63,203 nucleotides of DNA from a virus, in the IMG/VR virus record IMGVR_UViG_3300043436_001856, positions 1-63,203 of that record; one strand, given 5' to 3'. The translations under genes were made by a program, and so were the position numbers. Position 1 is the first letter of the stretch; each line of letters begins with the position of its first letter. The notes under the pieces were generated by a model. The model ran no database searches and was not told the DNA's origin. It saw only the letters and a program-made list of their open reading frames with translations. This document shows, one piece after another, positions 39,444 through 48,105 of this stretch.

Positions 39444-41521
39444 TAATTAGTGTTTATTACTTTTAATAAATTTACAAGGGTTGTCCTGTAATCTGTTGGG
39501 TCGTATGAATCAATCCTGTTCAATCTAAACAATACGCCGTTAATCCAAATATATTTGCTGAAATCCAAATTGTAAATGTCAACCGCCGTTAAATAAACGC
39601 GACAGGTCAACAACTTTGATTCCATATCTGTAATTTCCAAAATGTACGGTTTATGATACGTATTGAATAAGTTATTCGTCGGGTATGTTGTCGCAGGAAA
39701 TTGTAATTCCTTTGGTGCGCCAAAATTCAAATCAATTGTTGGATTCGTTGGATCGTCCAAATGTCCCGCATATCCATAAACGTACAAATTAGCTAAATCT
39801 GAACCACCGCCCGTTGCACCTGATTTGATATGCCAAAGGTGGTCAATAGGTAATTTTTTAGCCATTAAAATACGAATAACAGAATCCATTGAATCTTCCT
39901 GTGTGTTATTATTTGACAATTTAAAAATTGTTGTATAATATTTATCTGAATGTCCGTGTCCTGTTGGTTGGTATAATACAGAAGGCGCAAAGATAATTTG
40001 CGTTGAAGCCGTATCTTTTACGAAATCAAATTCTGAATCATAAATAAAGTCGCCATAGGTTTGACCGTACTTCTTTTTATAGTTTTCATTATAATAATCT
40101 GAATCTTCTGAATATCTGTACGCATAATAACGGGCGTTCAACTGTGACATTGGTTTAATTGACATTGTTGAAGCCGTGTCAATCTTTTGTGACCAATCAA
40201 TTGAATTTGTAACCGCATCTGAATAAAAATCAATATATGGTGCAATATTAATTTGCTTTTCATTTATGTTATCCTGATAAACGTACAAATTGAACATTTT
40301 ACATACTGACAAAAAGAAGTCTTTTTGGAAAATACCCTTTGGTAAATTATTATTCATTGAAACAGTACCATTGTAAGCAACAGTTGCCAACTGTGCAGCC
40401 AATTGGGTAAATGTAAAATTCGCACTTGAAACGTTTACAATATAAGTATTCGCCGTTGCCGGAACGCTTAATTCAATACGCACTTCGTTCGTGTTTGCAA
40501 TATCCCCCGTCCAATTTATATTGAATGTGAAAGGGTTATTTGCTGAAAATGTATTTACTGTCAATGTCTGAACCGCAACACCTGCAACATATAAAGTCGC
40601 AGTAATTGATGAAGCGGCGTCGGTTTGATAAATGCCGGTTATTGTAGCCAATGCATTAACTGTCTTTGTGCCGTCAGTATAAGTAAAAATGCTTTTTCCT
40701 GCATTTTCTGTGAAATTAAGTAAAGTCGTATTATCAAAAGACAAATTTGCATTTCGCGCCGTTGGTGTATTACTGTTTAATATTGTTTTGGTTGCATTAA
40801 TCGTGCCTAAAATAAATCTGTCATTCGTTCCCTGAATTCCTTGACTATTGTTTGGAATAATTAATTTTTTAAAAAAGTCAGTATTAAAAAAGTCACAATT
40901 TAAACTGTACGAAGTACCTTCAAATATCTTTTCAATATATTCCTTTACGTATAATGCCGGTCTAAATGTATAAACGCTGAAATTATCTTTATTTGTTGAA
41001 ACATTGCCGTAATCAATTAAAGGGTAATAATAACCTGAACCGTTTATTGTGTCCCAACTATCTGTAATAGCGTCAACGTTCCAAGTATGGTTGTATTCGC
41101 TAAAATCAAGGTCTTCTAAGCGCTTATTCCCCAATTCGGTAATAAACCCTGACAACTCACCGAAAACCGCGCATTGGTATTCAATTGTACCTTTATTCAT
41201 TACAATTTCAAGGATTCTGATAACCCCCTTAAAAATCTGTATTTTATCAATATATACTTCGCACTTTGCAGCCTGTGACGGCGTAAAGTTTGTATTAACG
41301 TTGGGTAAATCCGCATTATATTCGGTTGACGTTCCCAAATCAAAAGCAAAACCCAATATTTGGTTATTCTTCGCAGTTGCAGGAATTGATATTGTACGGC
41401 TAAAAGAAGTATTGCGGCTTCCAAAATCGCGCACGTCGTCAATCGTGTACGTGAAATCCGTTCCAATATCCTTCAATAAGTCAATTGCGTTGTCTTCAAT
41501 ATAAATTTCGGTTCTAATCAT
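39443..41521 (-). CDS. Large tail tip or baseplate-type protein (unit B, 692 aa)
   Basis: Counterpart of 8225-10285, six residues longer. FGSRNTSFSRTISIPAT and KMFNLYVYQDN are kept. The segment near residues 535-585 (YQPTGHGHSDKYYTTIFK and HIKSGATGGGSDLANLYV) differs from A and includes a His-rich turn, suggesting a variable exposed loop. Confidence 0.5.
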   Translation of the reverse strand: MIRTEIYIEDNAIDLLKDIGTDFTYTIDDVRDFGSRNTSFSRTISIPATAKNNQILGFAFDLGTSTEYNADLPNVNTNFTPSQAAKCEVYIDKIQIFKGVIRILEIVMNKGTIEYQCAVFGELSGFITELGNKRLEDLDFSEYNHTWNVDAITDSWDTINGSGYYYPLIDYGNVSTNKDNFSVYTFRPALYVKEYIEKIFEGTSYSLNCDFFNTDFFKKLIIPNNSQGIQGTNDRFILGTINATKTILNSNTPTARNANLSFDNTTLLNFTENAGKSIFTYTDGTKTVNALATITGIYQTDAASSITATLYVAGVAVQTLTVNTFSANNPFTFNINWTGDIANTNEVRIELSVPATANTYIVNVSSANFTFTQLAAQLATVAYNGTVSMNNNLPKGIFQKDFFLSVCKMFNLYVYQDNINEKQINIAPYIDFYSDAVTNSIDWSQKIDTASTMSIKPMSQLNARYYAYRYSEDSDYYNENYKKKYGQTYGDFIYDSEFDFVKDTASTQIIFAPSVLYQPTGHGHSDKYYTTIFKLSNNNTQEDSMDSVIRILMAKKLPIDHLWHIKSGATGGGSDLANLYVYGYAGHLDDPTNPTIDLNFGAPKELQFPATTYPTNNLFNTYHKPYILEITDMESKLLTCRVYLTAVDIYNLDFSKYIWINGVLFRLNRIDSYDPTDYRTTLVNLLKVINTN

Positions 41522-42735
41522 TATCTGTATTGACTGTTTAAATATTTACCAACTTCAACTTCTAAATCAAAATTAAATAAGCCGTCCGAAACCCTGTATT
41601 TGTATTGGTAATTCGTGTTTCTAATTGTAACCGGGAAATACGCGCCTTGAACTTCCATATAAACAATCGGTGACGCCATTAATTGCGCCAACCAAGCGTA
41701 ATCCTGTTCGTTTACCCAATCGCTTGTTAACATATAATAGTCAGTATGCTGAATTGCGAAGTTGTACGTCGTTTCGTTGTATTTGTTGTAAGCATCAATA
41801 TTTTTCATTTGACCGCCTGACAATTGGTACGGGTTGCGTCTATATGAAGCACGGTTAAATTCGCTGCGTCGCTTGTTTACCAATCTAAACGCCATTGAAT
41901 CATAACCGCCCAATCTGTTAAGGAAATGAAGGTTGTATTGTCTGTATTTAGGGTTGCAAACGTGTCTGAAATTCAATACCCTTGTAACCGCAGCGCCTAA
42001 CGTAATGTAAACTTTGTACCCGTAGGTATTTTGTGTAATTATATCTGATCCCGCCCACGCATTAATTGCCGCAGCCTGAAAATTGAACAGGTTAAATTGC
42101 CCGGTCATTGTAAGGTCACCGCTTACCGCAGTTCCAAAAGTTCCGTCTTCGTTTGTAGGTTGTACCCAAAGTTTATAAGCGCCGCCTGTAATCTTTAAGA
42201 ATGTAATAAAAAATTGGTCGCCGTATTCAATCGTAATATCTGAATTGTCGCGGTCGCTTAACCAATCGTCCGTGTAATTCTCAATAAGTAAATTATCGTA
42301 GTAATTAGACAATACCAAAGGTACTTCGCCGTTTTCCGTAAATATGTCACTAAATAAAGGTGCGTAATAATTGTAAGCTGAATAAGAACCTGAAGCCAAA
42401 TTAGGAATAACCGCGCCGCTTACTTCTTCGCCAATACGAACCTGATAATCAACCTTTATTTTGTCGTTTGATGCCATTAAAACGGTTGTACCTGAAGGTT
42501 CAAAATAGTTTGTCACGTATGCGCGCACCATTGGGGATGCGTTAAATACGCCGTAACTTCCTTCAGCCGACGGCGAAGGGAATACCTTATTTCGGCTTAC
42601 CTGTGCGCCATTTATGTAAATATCATATACGAATTTAAAATTTGTCACCCCAACATTTGTTGAAGAAGCCACAAACCAAAGGTCTTCGTGCATACTCGGA
42701 AACGTAGCCGGTTGACTATTTATTGTTATTGCCAT
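41521..42735 (-). CDS. Tail protein, possibly distal tail (unit B)
   Basis: The 404-residue counterpart of 10285-11499, same length, with scattered conservative changes (PNLASGSYSA, VNEQDYAWLAQLMA). The Arg-rich LVNKRRSEFNRASYRRNPY stretch is identical, suggesting a contact surface. Confidence 0.45.
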   Translation of the reverse strand: MAITINSQPATFPSMHEDLWFVASSTNVGVTNFKFVYDIYINGAQVSRNKVFPSPSAEGSYGVFNASPMVRAYVTNYFEPSGTTVLMASNDKIKVDYQVRIGEEVSGAVIPNLASGSYSAYNYYAPLFSDIFTENGEVPLVLSNYYDNLLIENYTDDWLSDRDNSDITIEYGDQFFITFLKITGGAYKLWVQPTNEDGTFGTAVSGDLTMTGQFNLFNFQAAAINAWAGSDIITQNTYGYKVYITLGAAVTRVLNFRHVCNPKYRQYNLHFLNRLGGYDSMAFRLVNKRRSEFNRASYRRNPYQLSGGQMKNIDAYNKYNETTYNFAIQHTDYYMLTSDWVNEQDYAWLAQLMASPIVYMEVQGAYFPVTIRNTNYQYKYRVSDGLFNFDLEVEVGKYLNSQYR

Positions 42736-43444
42736 TACTTGATTCTATTTTATTGCCAATTTGTCTAATTTGTAATTGAACGTCGCCGCCAAAAGCTTCT
42801 GCCATTGTTGTAAAGAATTCCTTATTGAAAACCGCCTTAACTGCGTTATCAAAATACGAAGTCGTACGTAAACCGTCCCTTTTTATTGCTGAAGCGGTTG
42901 CGTAAGCCAATGTTTTTAATGAAGGCGCTTTATTTACGGTCTGTTTAAGCTTTCTGTTTTTCCTTTGTGTCGTGCTTAGTTTCTTTGTCTGTGTTTCGTT
43001 TGTCGTCTTTGCTTTACCTAATCTGTACCATTGCAATATTGACGTTGCCATTTTCTTATTTGGGAACGGCGTCTTATATTGGTAAGGTGAATCTGAAGCA
43101 ACCTTTTTTGGCTTTGCATTTGCACCGCCCGCACCACGTACCCCCTTATTAACGTACTTATAATAAACTGAAGCCGGGTTATCCTTATCGTAACCCAACC
43201 ACATTTCGTAATCATTGCCAAATTTGTTGACCTTTGGTACAACTAAGTCGCCAATTTTACCTGAAGCAATTGAACCGCTTTTTGCAAGGTTCTTCTGTAC
43301 TTCGTCGTTGAATTGTTTACCGTAGAATATAAGCATTTGTTCGGCAACAGGAAATTCAGTCGGGTCAATAAGGTTGTATTGATCACCGATTGTTTTTAAA
43401 AAACCTTCCTTTAATGCTTTTGCCTGTGCTTTGGCTTCACTCAT
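42716..43444 (-). CDS. Tail-module protein of unknown role (unit B, 242 aa)
   Basis: Counterpart of 11480-12208, same length from the chosen start MSEAKAQAKA at 43444. The basic stretch differs (KKLSTTQRKNRKLKQ) but keeps its charge. The C-terminal FGGDVQLQIRQIGNKI is identical. Confidence 0.5.
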   Translation of the reverse strand: MSEAKAQAKALKEGFLKTIGDQYNLIDPTEFPVAEQMLIFYGKQFNDEVQKNLAKSGSIASGKIGDLVVPKVNKFGNDYEMWLGYDKDNPASVYYKYVNKGVRGAGGANAKPKKVASDSPYQYKTPFPNKKMATSILQWYRLGKAKTTNETQTKKLSTTQRKNRKLKQTVNKAPSLKTLAYATASAIKRDGLRTTSYFDNAVKAVFNKEFFTTMAEAFGGDVQLQIRQIGNKIESSNGNNNK

Positions 43445-43462
43445 AACCTTAAATAGATAAAA

Positions 43463-43477
43463 CGGTTCTAAATACCG
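43463..43477 (-). promoter_or_regulatory. Small leader hairpin (unit B)
   Basis: CGGT and ACCG close the same 7-nt loop (TCTAAAT on the plus strand) as in A, where the arms are TGGT and ACCA. The outermost pair has changed on both sides. Confidence 0.4.
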
Positions 43478-43480
43478 CAC

Positions 43481-43506
43481 AAAAAACCCCGTGTAAAAAC
43501 ACAGGG
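43481..43506 (-). terminator. Intrinsic terminator after the tail chaperone (unit B)
   Basis: CCCTGTGT / ACACGGGG with a TTTT loop, then six T on the minus strand, identical to the A version. It lies 30 bases after the frameshift-frame stop at 43537. Confidence 0.8.
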
Positions 43507-43536
43507 TAATTTTCGCTTATTACAATAAAACCAAAT

Positions 43537-43812
43537 CTAATATTTTATGCGCTTTGCCTGTTCGCGGTCGTAAGCGTTCTTTGACTTTAAATATGCCATT
43601 GTATTTAAAAACTCAATCGTTTTCATTTCAAAAGCTTCTGAAGTTCTAATATTTTCGTGTTCGGCAACAAGTTTGGCGGTATAATGCCATCCATAGATTC
43701 GCATAAAAGCAACAGAACCGAATCCGCTTGCTCCGTTGTCATCCCCGCCGTCGTCATTTCCGCCCTCATATAATCCCGCGAAACTTCGATCCAATTTTTG
43801 TAAACTTGATAA
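43537..43812 (-). CDS. Minus-one frame extension of the tail assembly chaperone (unit B)
   Basis: Counterpart of 12307-12579, with one more residue at the end (KRIKY). Fused at the T9 run it gives about 253 residues. The segment from FMRIYGWHYTA to the end is identical to A although the same DNA also codes the conserved 0-frame end. Confidence 0.7.
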   Translation of the reverse strand, partial: LSSLQKLDRSFAGLYEGGNDDGGDDNGASGFGSVAFMRIYGWHYTAKLVAEHENIRTSEAFEMKTIEFLNTMAYLKSKNAYDREQAKRIKY

Positions 43813-44297
43813 AAAAAAACCAACGAATGATAAACGTTCACAAAGTTTGCTTCCTGCATATCCGCAGCGTATTGTTCGTGCTTGCTCGCGTCGTACTTAT
43901 CGTCAACCCATTTGCCAAACCAATTCTTTTTCTGCGGTATTACCATTGAAGCCGCTATTTTATGAAGATTCGCCAAAGTTTCCTTACTGAAAACCTTGCT
44001 TTCAATGTAACGCGCCGCCGGCATATTCTTAATGTCGTAGTTTATACGGTATTGTTTGCCGTTTGTTTTAATATAGTCAACCGGTTTACCTTCAATTGGT
44101 TCGTCTAAAAATGCCAATTCTTTGCGCAGTTCTTTTAAGTCTTCAATGTTTAAACTGTCAATTTGGTATTCTGTCAACCCTGTAATAATCGTCAACAATT
44201 TAATGTCAACGTCCAATTCTGTCCAATCTTTATTCGGGTTTGTTATTATTGGCATCAATTGTTGGTATTGCCAAAGGGTCAGTTCGTTCCATTTCAT
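43623..44297 (-). CDS. Tail assembly chaperone, 0-frame product (unit B)
   Basis: The 224-residue counterpart of 12390-13064. The start MKWNELTLWQ and the TTEQADSVLLLLCES end are kept. More substitutions occur in the singly coded middle (for example INYDIKNMPAARYI) than in the two double-coded ends. Confidence 0.65.
   Translation of the reverse strand: MKWNELTLWQYQQLMPIITNPNKDWTELDVDIKLLTIITGLTEYQIDSLNIEDLKELRKELAFLDEPIEGKPVDYIKTNGKQYRINYDIKNMPAARYIESKVFSKETLANLHKIAASMVIPQKKNWFGKWVDDKYDASKHEQYAADMQEANFVNVYHSLVFFYQVYKNWIEVSRDYMRAEMTTAGMTTEQADSVLLLLCESMDGIIPPNLLPNTKILELQKLLK
43811..43819 (-). promoter_or_regulatory. Slippery T9 run (unit B)
   Basis: Nine T on the coding strand at the same codon as in A (codons 160-163). 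Its exact preservation beside changed neighbouring bases supports a functional slip site. Confidence 0.7.
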
Positions 44298-44427
44298 AAT
44301 TCAAAGTTAAGTCTTTTTTCTGATAAGGACAATGCCGACAACCATTTTTGCAGCAATACCCCCTTTTTAAATGATATTCTTCTGTGAATACCTTAAATCC
44401 GTTTTCAATATAATAATCTTTATTCAA
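44230..44427 (-). CDS. DUF5522-like Cys-rich small protein (unit B)
   Basis: The 65-residue counterpart of 12997-13188. The N-terminus differs (MNKDYYIENGFK) and everything from VFTEEYHLKRGYCC onward is identical. It overlaps the inserted 97-residue gene upstream by 8 bases and the chaperone start downstream by 68 bases. Confidence 0.75.
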   Translation of the reverse strand: MNKDYYIENGFKVFTEEYHLKRGYCCKNGCRHCPYQKKDLTLNYEMERTDPLAIPTIDANNNKPE

Positions 44428-44713
44428 ACCCGTTTTGCTTTAATAGATTATAAATTTCTTCGTCTTCTTTATAATCTTCAATTGTTATTTCGCCGTCAAC
44501 ATCAAAATTAATCCAAATTTTAGCTTCTGTAAAATCTTGACAGTTTTCAAATTGTTTATAAAATTGTTTTTCTTCCCATTCGTAAGAATCTTCAATGTTT
44601 TTAAATTTTCCTTTTAAACAAGTATTATGAACTTCCAATACCGTCCAATTGGAATATCCTGAATCCTGCGTTGCAAAATATTTGCAGTTTTGGCATTTAT
44701 TAATCATATCCAT
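44420..44713 (-). CDS. Unit B-specific acidic protein (97 aa)
   Basis: It begins MDMINKCQNCKYF. Two N-terminal cysteines (CQNC) and two more (NTCLKG, ENCQDF) could bind zinc. The C-terminus is very acidic (FDVDGEITIEDYKEDEEIY). It is inserted between the winged-helix and DUF5522-like genes, with short overlaps to both, and is absent from A. Unknown function. Confidence 0.6.
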   Translation of the reverse strand: MDMINKCQNCKYFATQDSGYSNWTVLEVHNTCLKGKFKNIEDSYEWEEKQFYKQFENCQDFTEAKIWINFDVDGEITIEDYKEDEEIYNLLKQNGFE

Positions 44714-45060
44714 TTTTTTAATCCGTTAGCACTTGACATAATCGCGTCGGCGCGTTGTGTTAAGCTTTCAATTTGCCCGTTTAATTCGTCCGCGTCGTAT
44801 GATACATAATAACCATTTGACGTCCCAATAACCGGCAATATTCCTTCTGACCTTATAAAGTTAACGATTTTACGCAAACGCGGTTCAGAAAATTGTTTAA
44901 TTCCGTACTTTTCTTTTTGCCCGTTAATGGCTGCGACTATTTCAGCGCCTTTAATTGGGTTGGCTTTGCTTTTCAGGTTTAAACCCCTGATAATTACAGG
45001 CACTAATCTTTTTTCGTCCGGCGTTAATTCGCAGGTAATTTCTTCAAAGTTTTTAATCAT
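44704..45060 (-). CDS. Winged-helix-like DNA-binding protein (unit B)
   Basis: The 118-residue counterpart of 13173-13535. The recognition part FSEPRLRKIVNFIRSEG and the wing VIGTSNGYYVSYD are kept, so any DNA target should be shared. It ends two residues earlier (KKWI) because of the insertion downstream. Confidence 0.6.
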   Translation of the reverse strand: MIKNFEEITCELTPDEKRLVPVIIRGLNLKSKANPIKGAEIVAAINGQKEKYGIKQFSEPRLRKIVNFIRSEGILPVIGTSNGYYVSYDADELNGQIESLTQRADAIMSSANGLKKWI

Positions 45061-45143
45061 TGTATAAGCTTTTAAATATCCCCGCCCGTGACATAACTAA
45101 CACCCCTGTTAATAATTGATTGTTGAATTGGACGGGGACAGTA
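45061..45143. other. Unit B-specific gap with long-range inverted repeat
   Basis: CCCCGCCC (from 45080) and GGACGGGG (to 45137) can pair around a loop of about 45 bases. Unit A has only 10 bases at this place. No U-tract follows on the minus strand, so termination is unlikely. Its role is unknown. Confidence 0.35.
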
Positions 45144-45320
45144 TTATTGGTTGACGTCTGCCATTGCTAAGTTAACCATTTTTAATTGAATTCTTAAATC
45201 TTTAATTTCCTTTTCCTTAAACCCCAATTCCTTTTCCAATTTCGTAATCCTTTCAATTAAGCATTCGTTTTCAAGGCGAAGCAAATATTCCTGACCCATT
45301 AAATATTGATTCTTTGACAT
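45144..45320 (-). CDS. Small coiled-coil protein (unit B, 58 aa)
   Basis: Counterpart of 13546-13719; start MSKNQYLMGQ at 45320 chosen by similarity over an upstream ATG. One extra C-terminal Gln. The heptad core reads RITKLEKELGFKEKEI. Confidence 0.6.
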   Translation of the reverse strand: MSKNQYLMGQEYLLRLENECLIERITKLEKELGFKEKEIKDLRIQLKMVNLAMADVNQ

Positions 45321-45407
45321 AAGGTTTGTTTTAAAAAGCCGCCCAAAGTTCCCCAAATTACTATCTTTGTTTTTTTAATATTAAAAAATGCTTCAGGCGG
45401 CGTACGT

Positions 45408-45566
45408 TTATAATCGGTTTAATTTATCCTGTTCAATTTTATTGTCGGCTTCTTCTTCGTCTTCGTCTTCGTCTTCTTCTTCCCAATCGCAATGTTCTAA
45501 GCAATCCGGGCAAATGTCAATTTCAGGGTAATTGGTGTGCGCACCACAACAAGTTGAATATGGCAT
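45408..45566 (-). CDS. Small zinc-finger-like acidic protein (unit B, 52 aa)
   Basis: Counterpart of 13806-13973. STCCGAH and DICPDCLEHCDW keep all Cys and His positions. The acidic part is an uninterrupted Glu/Asp run of 14 residues (EEEDEDEDEEE core). Confidence 0.6.
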   Translation of the reverse strand: MPYSTCCGAHTNYPEIDICPDCLEHCDWEEEDEDEDEEEADNKIEQDKLNRL

Positions 45567-45567
45567 A

Positions 45568-45720
45568 TTAAATGTTTTCAATTAAAGCGGTTAATAATAA
45601 AGCTGCGCCCATAATAATAAAGAACCAAACCATACCCAAAGAATCTTTGGTGTATTGCTTTTGCATTGCTGCATAATGTTCTAATTGTTTTTCTTCTTTG
45701 GTTTTTAGTCTGTTTGCCAT
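45568..45720 (-). CDS. Small single-pass membrane protein (unit B, 50 aa)
   Basis: Counterpart of 14219-14371, with start MANRLKTKEE at 45720. Membrane segment VWFFIIMGAALLLTALI. In A another small gene (77 residues) intervenes before the zinc-finger-like gene. Here the two are separated by one base. Confidence 0.6.
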   Translation of the reverse strand: MANRLKTKEEKQLEHYAAMQKQYTKDSLGMVWFFIIMGAALLLTALIENI

Positions 45721-45779
45721 TGTATAAGTTTTAAAATGTGCGTTGAACAGTCGCACCCCTGCGGGGGATAGGTTAATAA

Positions 45780-45983
45780 TTATTTATTTATAATTGCTAT
45801 ATCAAAAAAATCGCTTTCAGGATAAGAAGCAAAATTAAAATTCTTATTCCAATAGTTTGCGTTTTTTTGTGCGTTTTCTAATTTTACGCTGCCATTACCA
45901 TATTGAGAAAAAGAACCGTCTTTTTTAACCAATACAACTGTGTAATTGTATTTTGTTGGTTTTAATTCGTTAATTGTTTTCAT
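45780..45983 (-). CDS. First gene after the 46.0-kb promoter, unit B only (67 aa)
   Basis: It begins MKTINELKPT. Beta-rich middle (YTVVLVKKDGSFSQYGNG) and an aromatic second half. It replaces the unrelated 77-residue gene at the same slot in A. Unknown function. Confidence 0.55.
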   Translation of the reverse strand: MKTINELKPTKYNYTVVLVKKDGSFSQYGNGSVKLENAQKNANYWNKNFNFASYPESDFFDIAIINK

Positions 45984-46002
45984 TGTAATTGCTTTGTTTC
46001 CA

Positions 46003-46035
46003 CAAATATAACACAGGTTTTATACAACTTCCAAA
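46003..46035 (-). promoter_or_regulatory. Bacteroidota-type promoter of the morphogenesis operon (unit B)
   Basis: TTTG (46035-46032), 21 bp, TATATTTG (46010-46003) on the minus strand, the same spacing as in A. The promoter is kept although the gene behind it is different. Confidence 0.75.
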
Positions 46036-46061
46036 CATTTTGCAAAGTTTTTTCTAAAATT

Positions 46062-46096
46062 GTGACGAACGGTAAATAATAAGGATAAACGGTTAA
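46062..46096. promoter_or_regulatory. Paired direct repeats upstream of the promoter (unit B)
   Basis: GTGACGAACGGTAAA (46062-46076) and GATAAACGGTTAA (46084-46096), cores 20 bp apart. The first core lies 64 bp from the -7 box, as in A. Confidence 0.65.
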
Positions 46097-47244
46097 GCGA
46101 AGGCGTAACGCCCTGAACCGCGTTTGATATTATGGTTTTGCCACGCTAAAGCCAAAGCCATTACGGTATCGTCGTGGAATCCTGAAGGCGCTGAATACCT
46201 TACGCCGTGCGAAGTAAACTGATATTCAAACACGTCCAATTCGTCCACAATAACCCCTTCAGGGAATCCGATTCGTCCCTGTTGGATCGCTGAAGCCAAA
46301 CCTTCCATTAACTGTTGTTTGGATTGACTTGTAAATTTCAAACCTTCAATATTTACCCCTTCGCGAAGTAAGTCTTCAAGTATCGGGTCGCCAACCCCTG
46401 TTGAATCCACTACAATTGGCGCAGGCGGCAACCTTTTAATTGTTTCTTTGGTGTTATGCCAATCCATTTGAAAGCGGTCAAAATACGCCACGTTGCCGTC
46501 CTTATCCAACCCAATAATAACTGTGTAATCCACAGACTTTGCAAGGTCAATGCCATAACAAACAATCGGTTGCGCTGAAATAGGTTTGACGCAGCGTTTA
46601 ATGAATGCGTTGCCAAAAGGGTTTGCGCTATTCTCGGACGGGTTCGCCATATATTCCTGTTCAAATACAACTTCAGGTAATTGAATTCGTGCTTCGTCTA
46701 TTTCGCGCGGGTTAATATGCGGGTTGTCGTACGTACTAAATTTAAAGCTTTGCCAATCGTTTTCGCCCTGTTTCATAAACAAAGAATAAAAGAAGTTTTT
46801 CCCACGTGGCGTTGAAAGGAATACCGCCTTCCCTTCGTAGTCGGTCAACGTTGGGCGTATGCTATTATTCCAACCGTCTTCAAGGTCAGCAATAAACGCG
46901 GCTTCGTCCACAATAACCAAATGAAACTTACGACCGCGCAAGTTGTCTAAACGTTCACCTGTAAAAAATTCAATTGACCCTTCGTTGGGACAATATATTT
47001 TAAGCTTTTTAATATTGCTTTTAAATGGAAGTACCTTTGACAATCGTTCAAAAAATACTTCAGCCAATCCGTATGTTGGCGTAATGTATGCAACCTGTCC
47101 GCCTTTTAATGCTTCTTTGATTATTAGTATTTGCGACAATTCAGACTTCCCAAAACGACGTCCGCACATAACAACGATATAACGCTTATCGGCGTTCAAA
47201 ATCTTTTCCTGATTCGCGTGAGGTGTTGGAAGTTCTATGCGCAT
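46093..47244 (-). CDS. terL: Terminase large subunit (unit B)
   Basis: The 383-residue counterpart of 14769-15920, with unchanged Walker A (GRRFGKS), Walker B (VIVDEAA) and nuclease residues (GIDLAKSVDYT, HDDTVMALA). Unlike A it is separated from the small subunit by an inserted coiled-coil gene. Confidence 0.95.
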   Translation of the reverse strand: MRIELPTPHANQEKILNADKRYIVVMCGRRFGKSELSQILIIKEALKGGQVAYITPTYGLAEVFFERLSKVLPFKSNIKKLKIYCPNEGSIEFFTGERLDNLRGRKFHLVIVDEAAFIADLEDGWNNSIRPTLTDYEGKAVFLSTPRGKNFFYSLFMKQGENDWQSFKFSTYDNPHINPREIDEARIQLPEVVFEQEYMANPSENSANPFGNAFIKRCVKPISAQPIVCYGIDLAKSVDYTVIIGLDKDGNVAYFDRFQMDWHNTKETIKRLPPAPIVVDSTGVGDPILEDLLREGVNIEGLKFTSQSKQQLMEGLASAIQQGRIGFPEGVIVDELDVFEYQFTSHGVRYSAPSGFHDDTVMALALAWQNHNIKRGSGRYAFA

Positions 47245-47448
47245 TTATTTATTTTCCGTATCGTGTAAAGCAATAAATTGTTTAACTTCTTTTTGTTCTT
47301 CAATAAGTTTATCCCTTTTATTTATAATTTCTAAAAGTTCTTCTTTTTCTTCTTCTAATCTGTTAGTTATTTTTACAATTTCAGATTCTAAATATCTTAA
47401 TTCGTCGTGTCGTGTCGCCCATTTTAAAGCTTTAATTACGTGTTTCAT
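47245..47448 (-). CDS. Unit B-specific coiled-coil protein (67 aa)
   Basis: It begins MKHVIKALKW. The middle is a strong heptad coiled coil (EIVKITNRLEEEKEELLEII). It is inserted between the two terminase genes with no gap to terL. Absent from A. It could modulate the terminase; that is speculation. Confidence 0.6.
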   Translation of the reverse strand: MKHVIKALKWATRHDELRYLESEIVKITNRLEEEKEELLEIINKRDKLIEEQKEVKQFIALHDTENK

Positions 47449-47469
47449 AGGTTTGTTTTTATAAAGATA

Positions 47470-47850
47470 CTACAAAATTGTTTTGCCGTCAACAAATACG
47501 ACTTCAATCTTCGTGTCCTGTTGAACGTCAACCTGTTCTTTTGGTTTACCATAAACGCGTGACAATAAAGTGTCCATTGAATAAAGACTTCCATTATTCA
47601 TTGACTTAATGATTGCCTTTGCAACTGTCATTTCAAGTACAGTCGCGTCAGGGTTCTTTGTAACGGCTTCCAATTCTTTTGGTGTCATTGACATAAGCGC
47701 CTGAATTGAATCGTTTATTTCGGCTAATTTGTAACCCTGTTCTTTTAATAGGCTGACATATTTACGCGGTCGCCCGTTCGGGTTTGCCGTTTCGCCTTTC
47801 TGAAGAACCTTTAATGTCCCACCGTGTTTTTGTTTAACTTCCTTTGCCAT
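47470..47850 (-). CDS. terS: Terminase small subunit (unit B)
   Basis: The 126-residue counterpart of 15921-16301. ANPNGRPRKY and the helical core are identical; differences are minor (DATVLEMTVAKAIIKS, DTKIEVV). Confidence 0.8.
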   Translation of the reverse strand: MAKEVKQKHGGTLKVLQKGETANPNGRPRKYVSLLKEQGYKLAEINDSIQALMSMTPKELEAVTKNPDATVLEMTVAKAIIKSMNNGSLYSMDTLLSRVYGKPKEQVDVQQDTKIEVVFVDGKTIL

Positions 47851-47982
47851 TGTAATACCTTTGTTTTTAAAGATACCATTTTTAAGGACGCCAACGATAT
47901 AAATACCTTATTTGGTTGTAAATGGTCAAACCTGTGCTTATTTTAAGATACTTGTCGTTCTTATTCACCCAACGACAAAAAT
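47851..47982. other. Unit B-specific intergenic insertion with palindrome
   Basis: Unit A has 15 bases between these two genes, B has 132. It contains TTGTCGTT and AACGACAA, an 8-bp inverted repeat around 11 bases (about 47952-47978). I see no convincing promoter or U-tract. A protein-binding site or remnant of a lost gene are possibilities. Confidence 0.4.
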
Positions 47983-48105
47983 TTACCTTCCCTGACCTTT
48001 GTACGCCTTTGGTCGTGGATTGTGTTTGTTATAACTTTTCTTCGCGTGTCCGCACTTTCTTTTTCCGAAATTAGTCTTTTGACTGTCGCCTTTAATCTTT
48101 GCCAT
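47983..48105 (-). CDS. Tiny basic protein (unit B, 40 aa)
   Basis: The counterpart of 16317-16439, with no amino-acid change. The DNA differs only at synonymous positions (for example GGG to GGC for Gly, AAA AAG to AAG AAA), so purifying selection on the peptide is evident. Confidence 0.65.
   Translation of the reverse strand: MAKIKGDSQKTNFGKRKCGHAKKSYNKHNPRPKAYKGQGR

Noticed and set aside
45061-45105. Thirteen-codon leader peptide before the winged-helix gene in unit B
   Set aside because: It is very short, absent from unit A and has no regulatory codon run.
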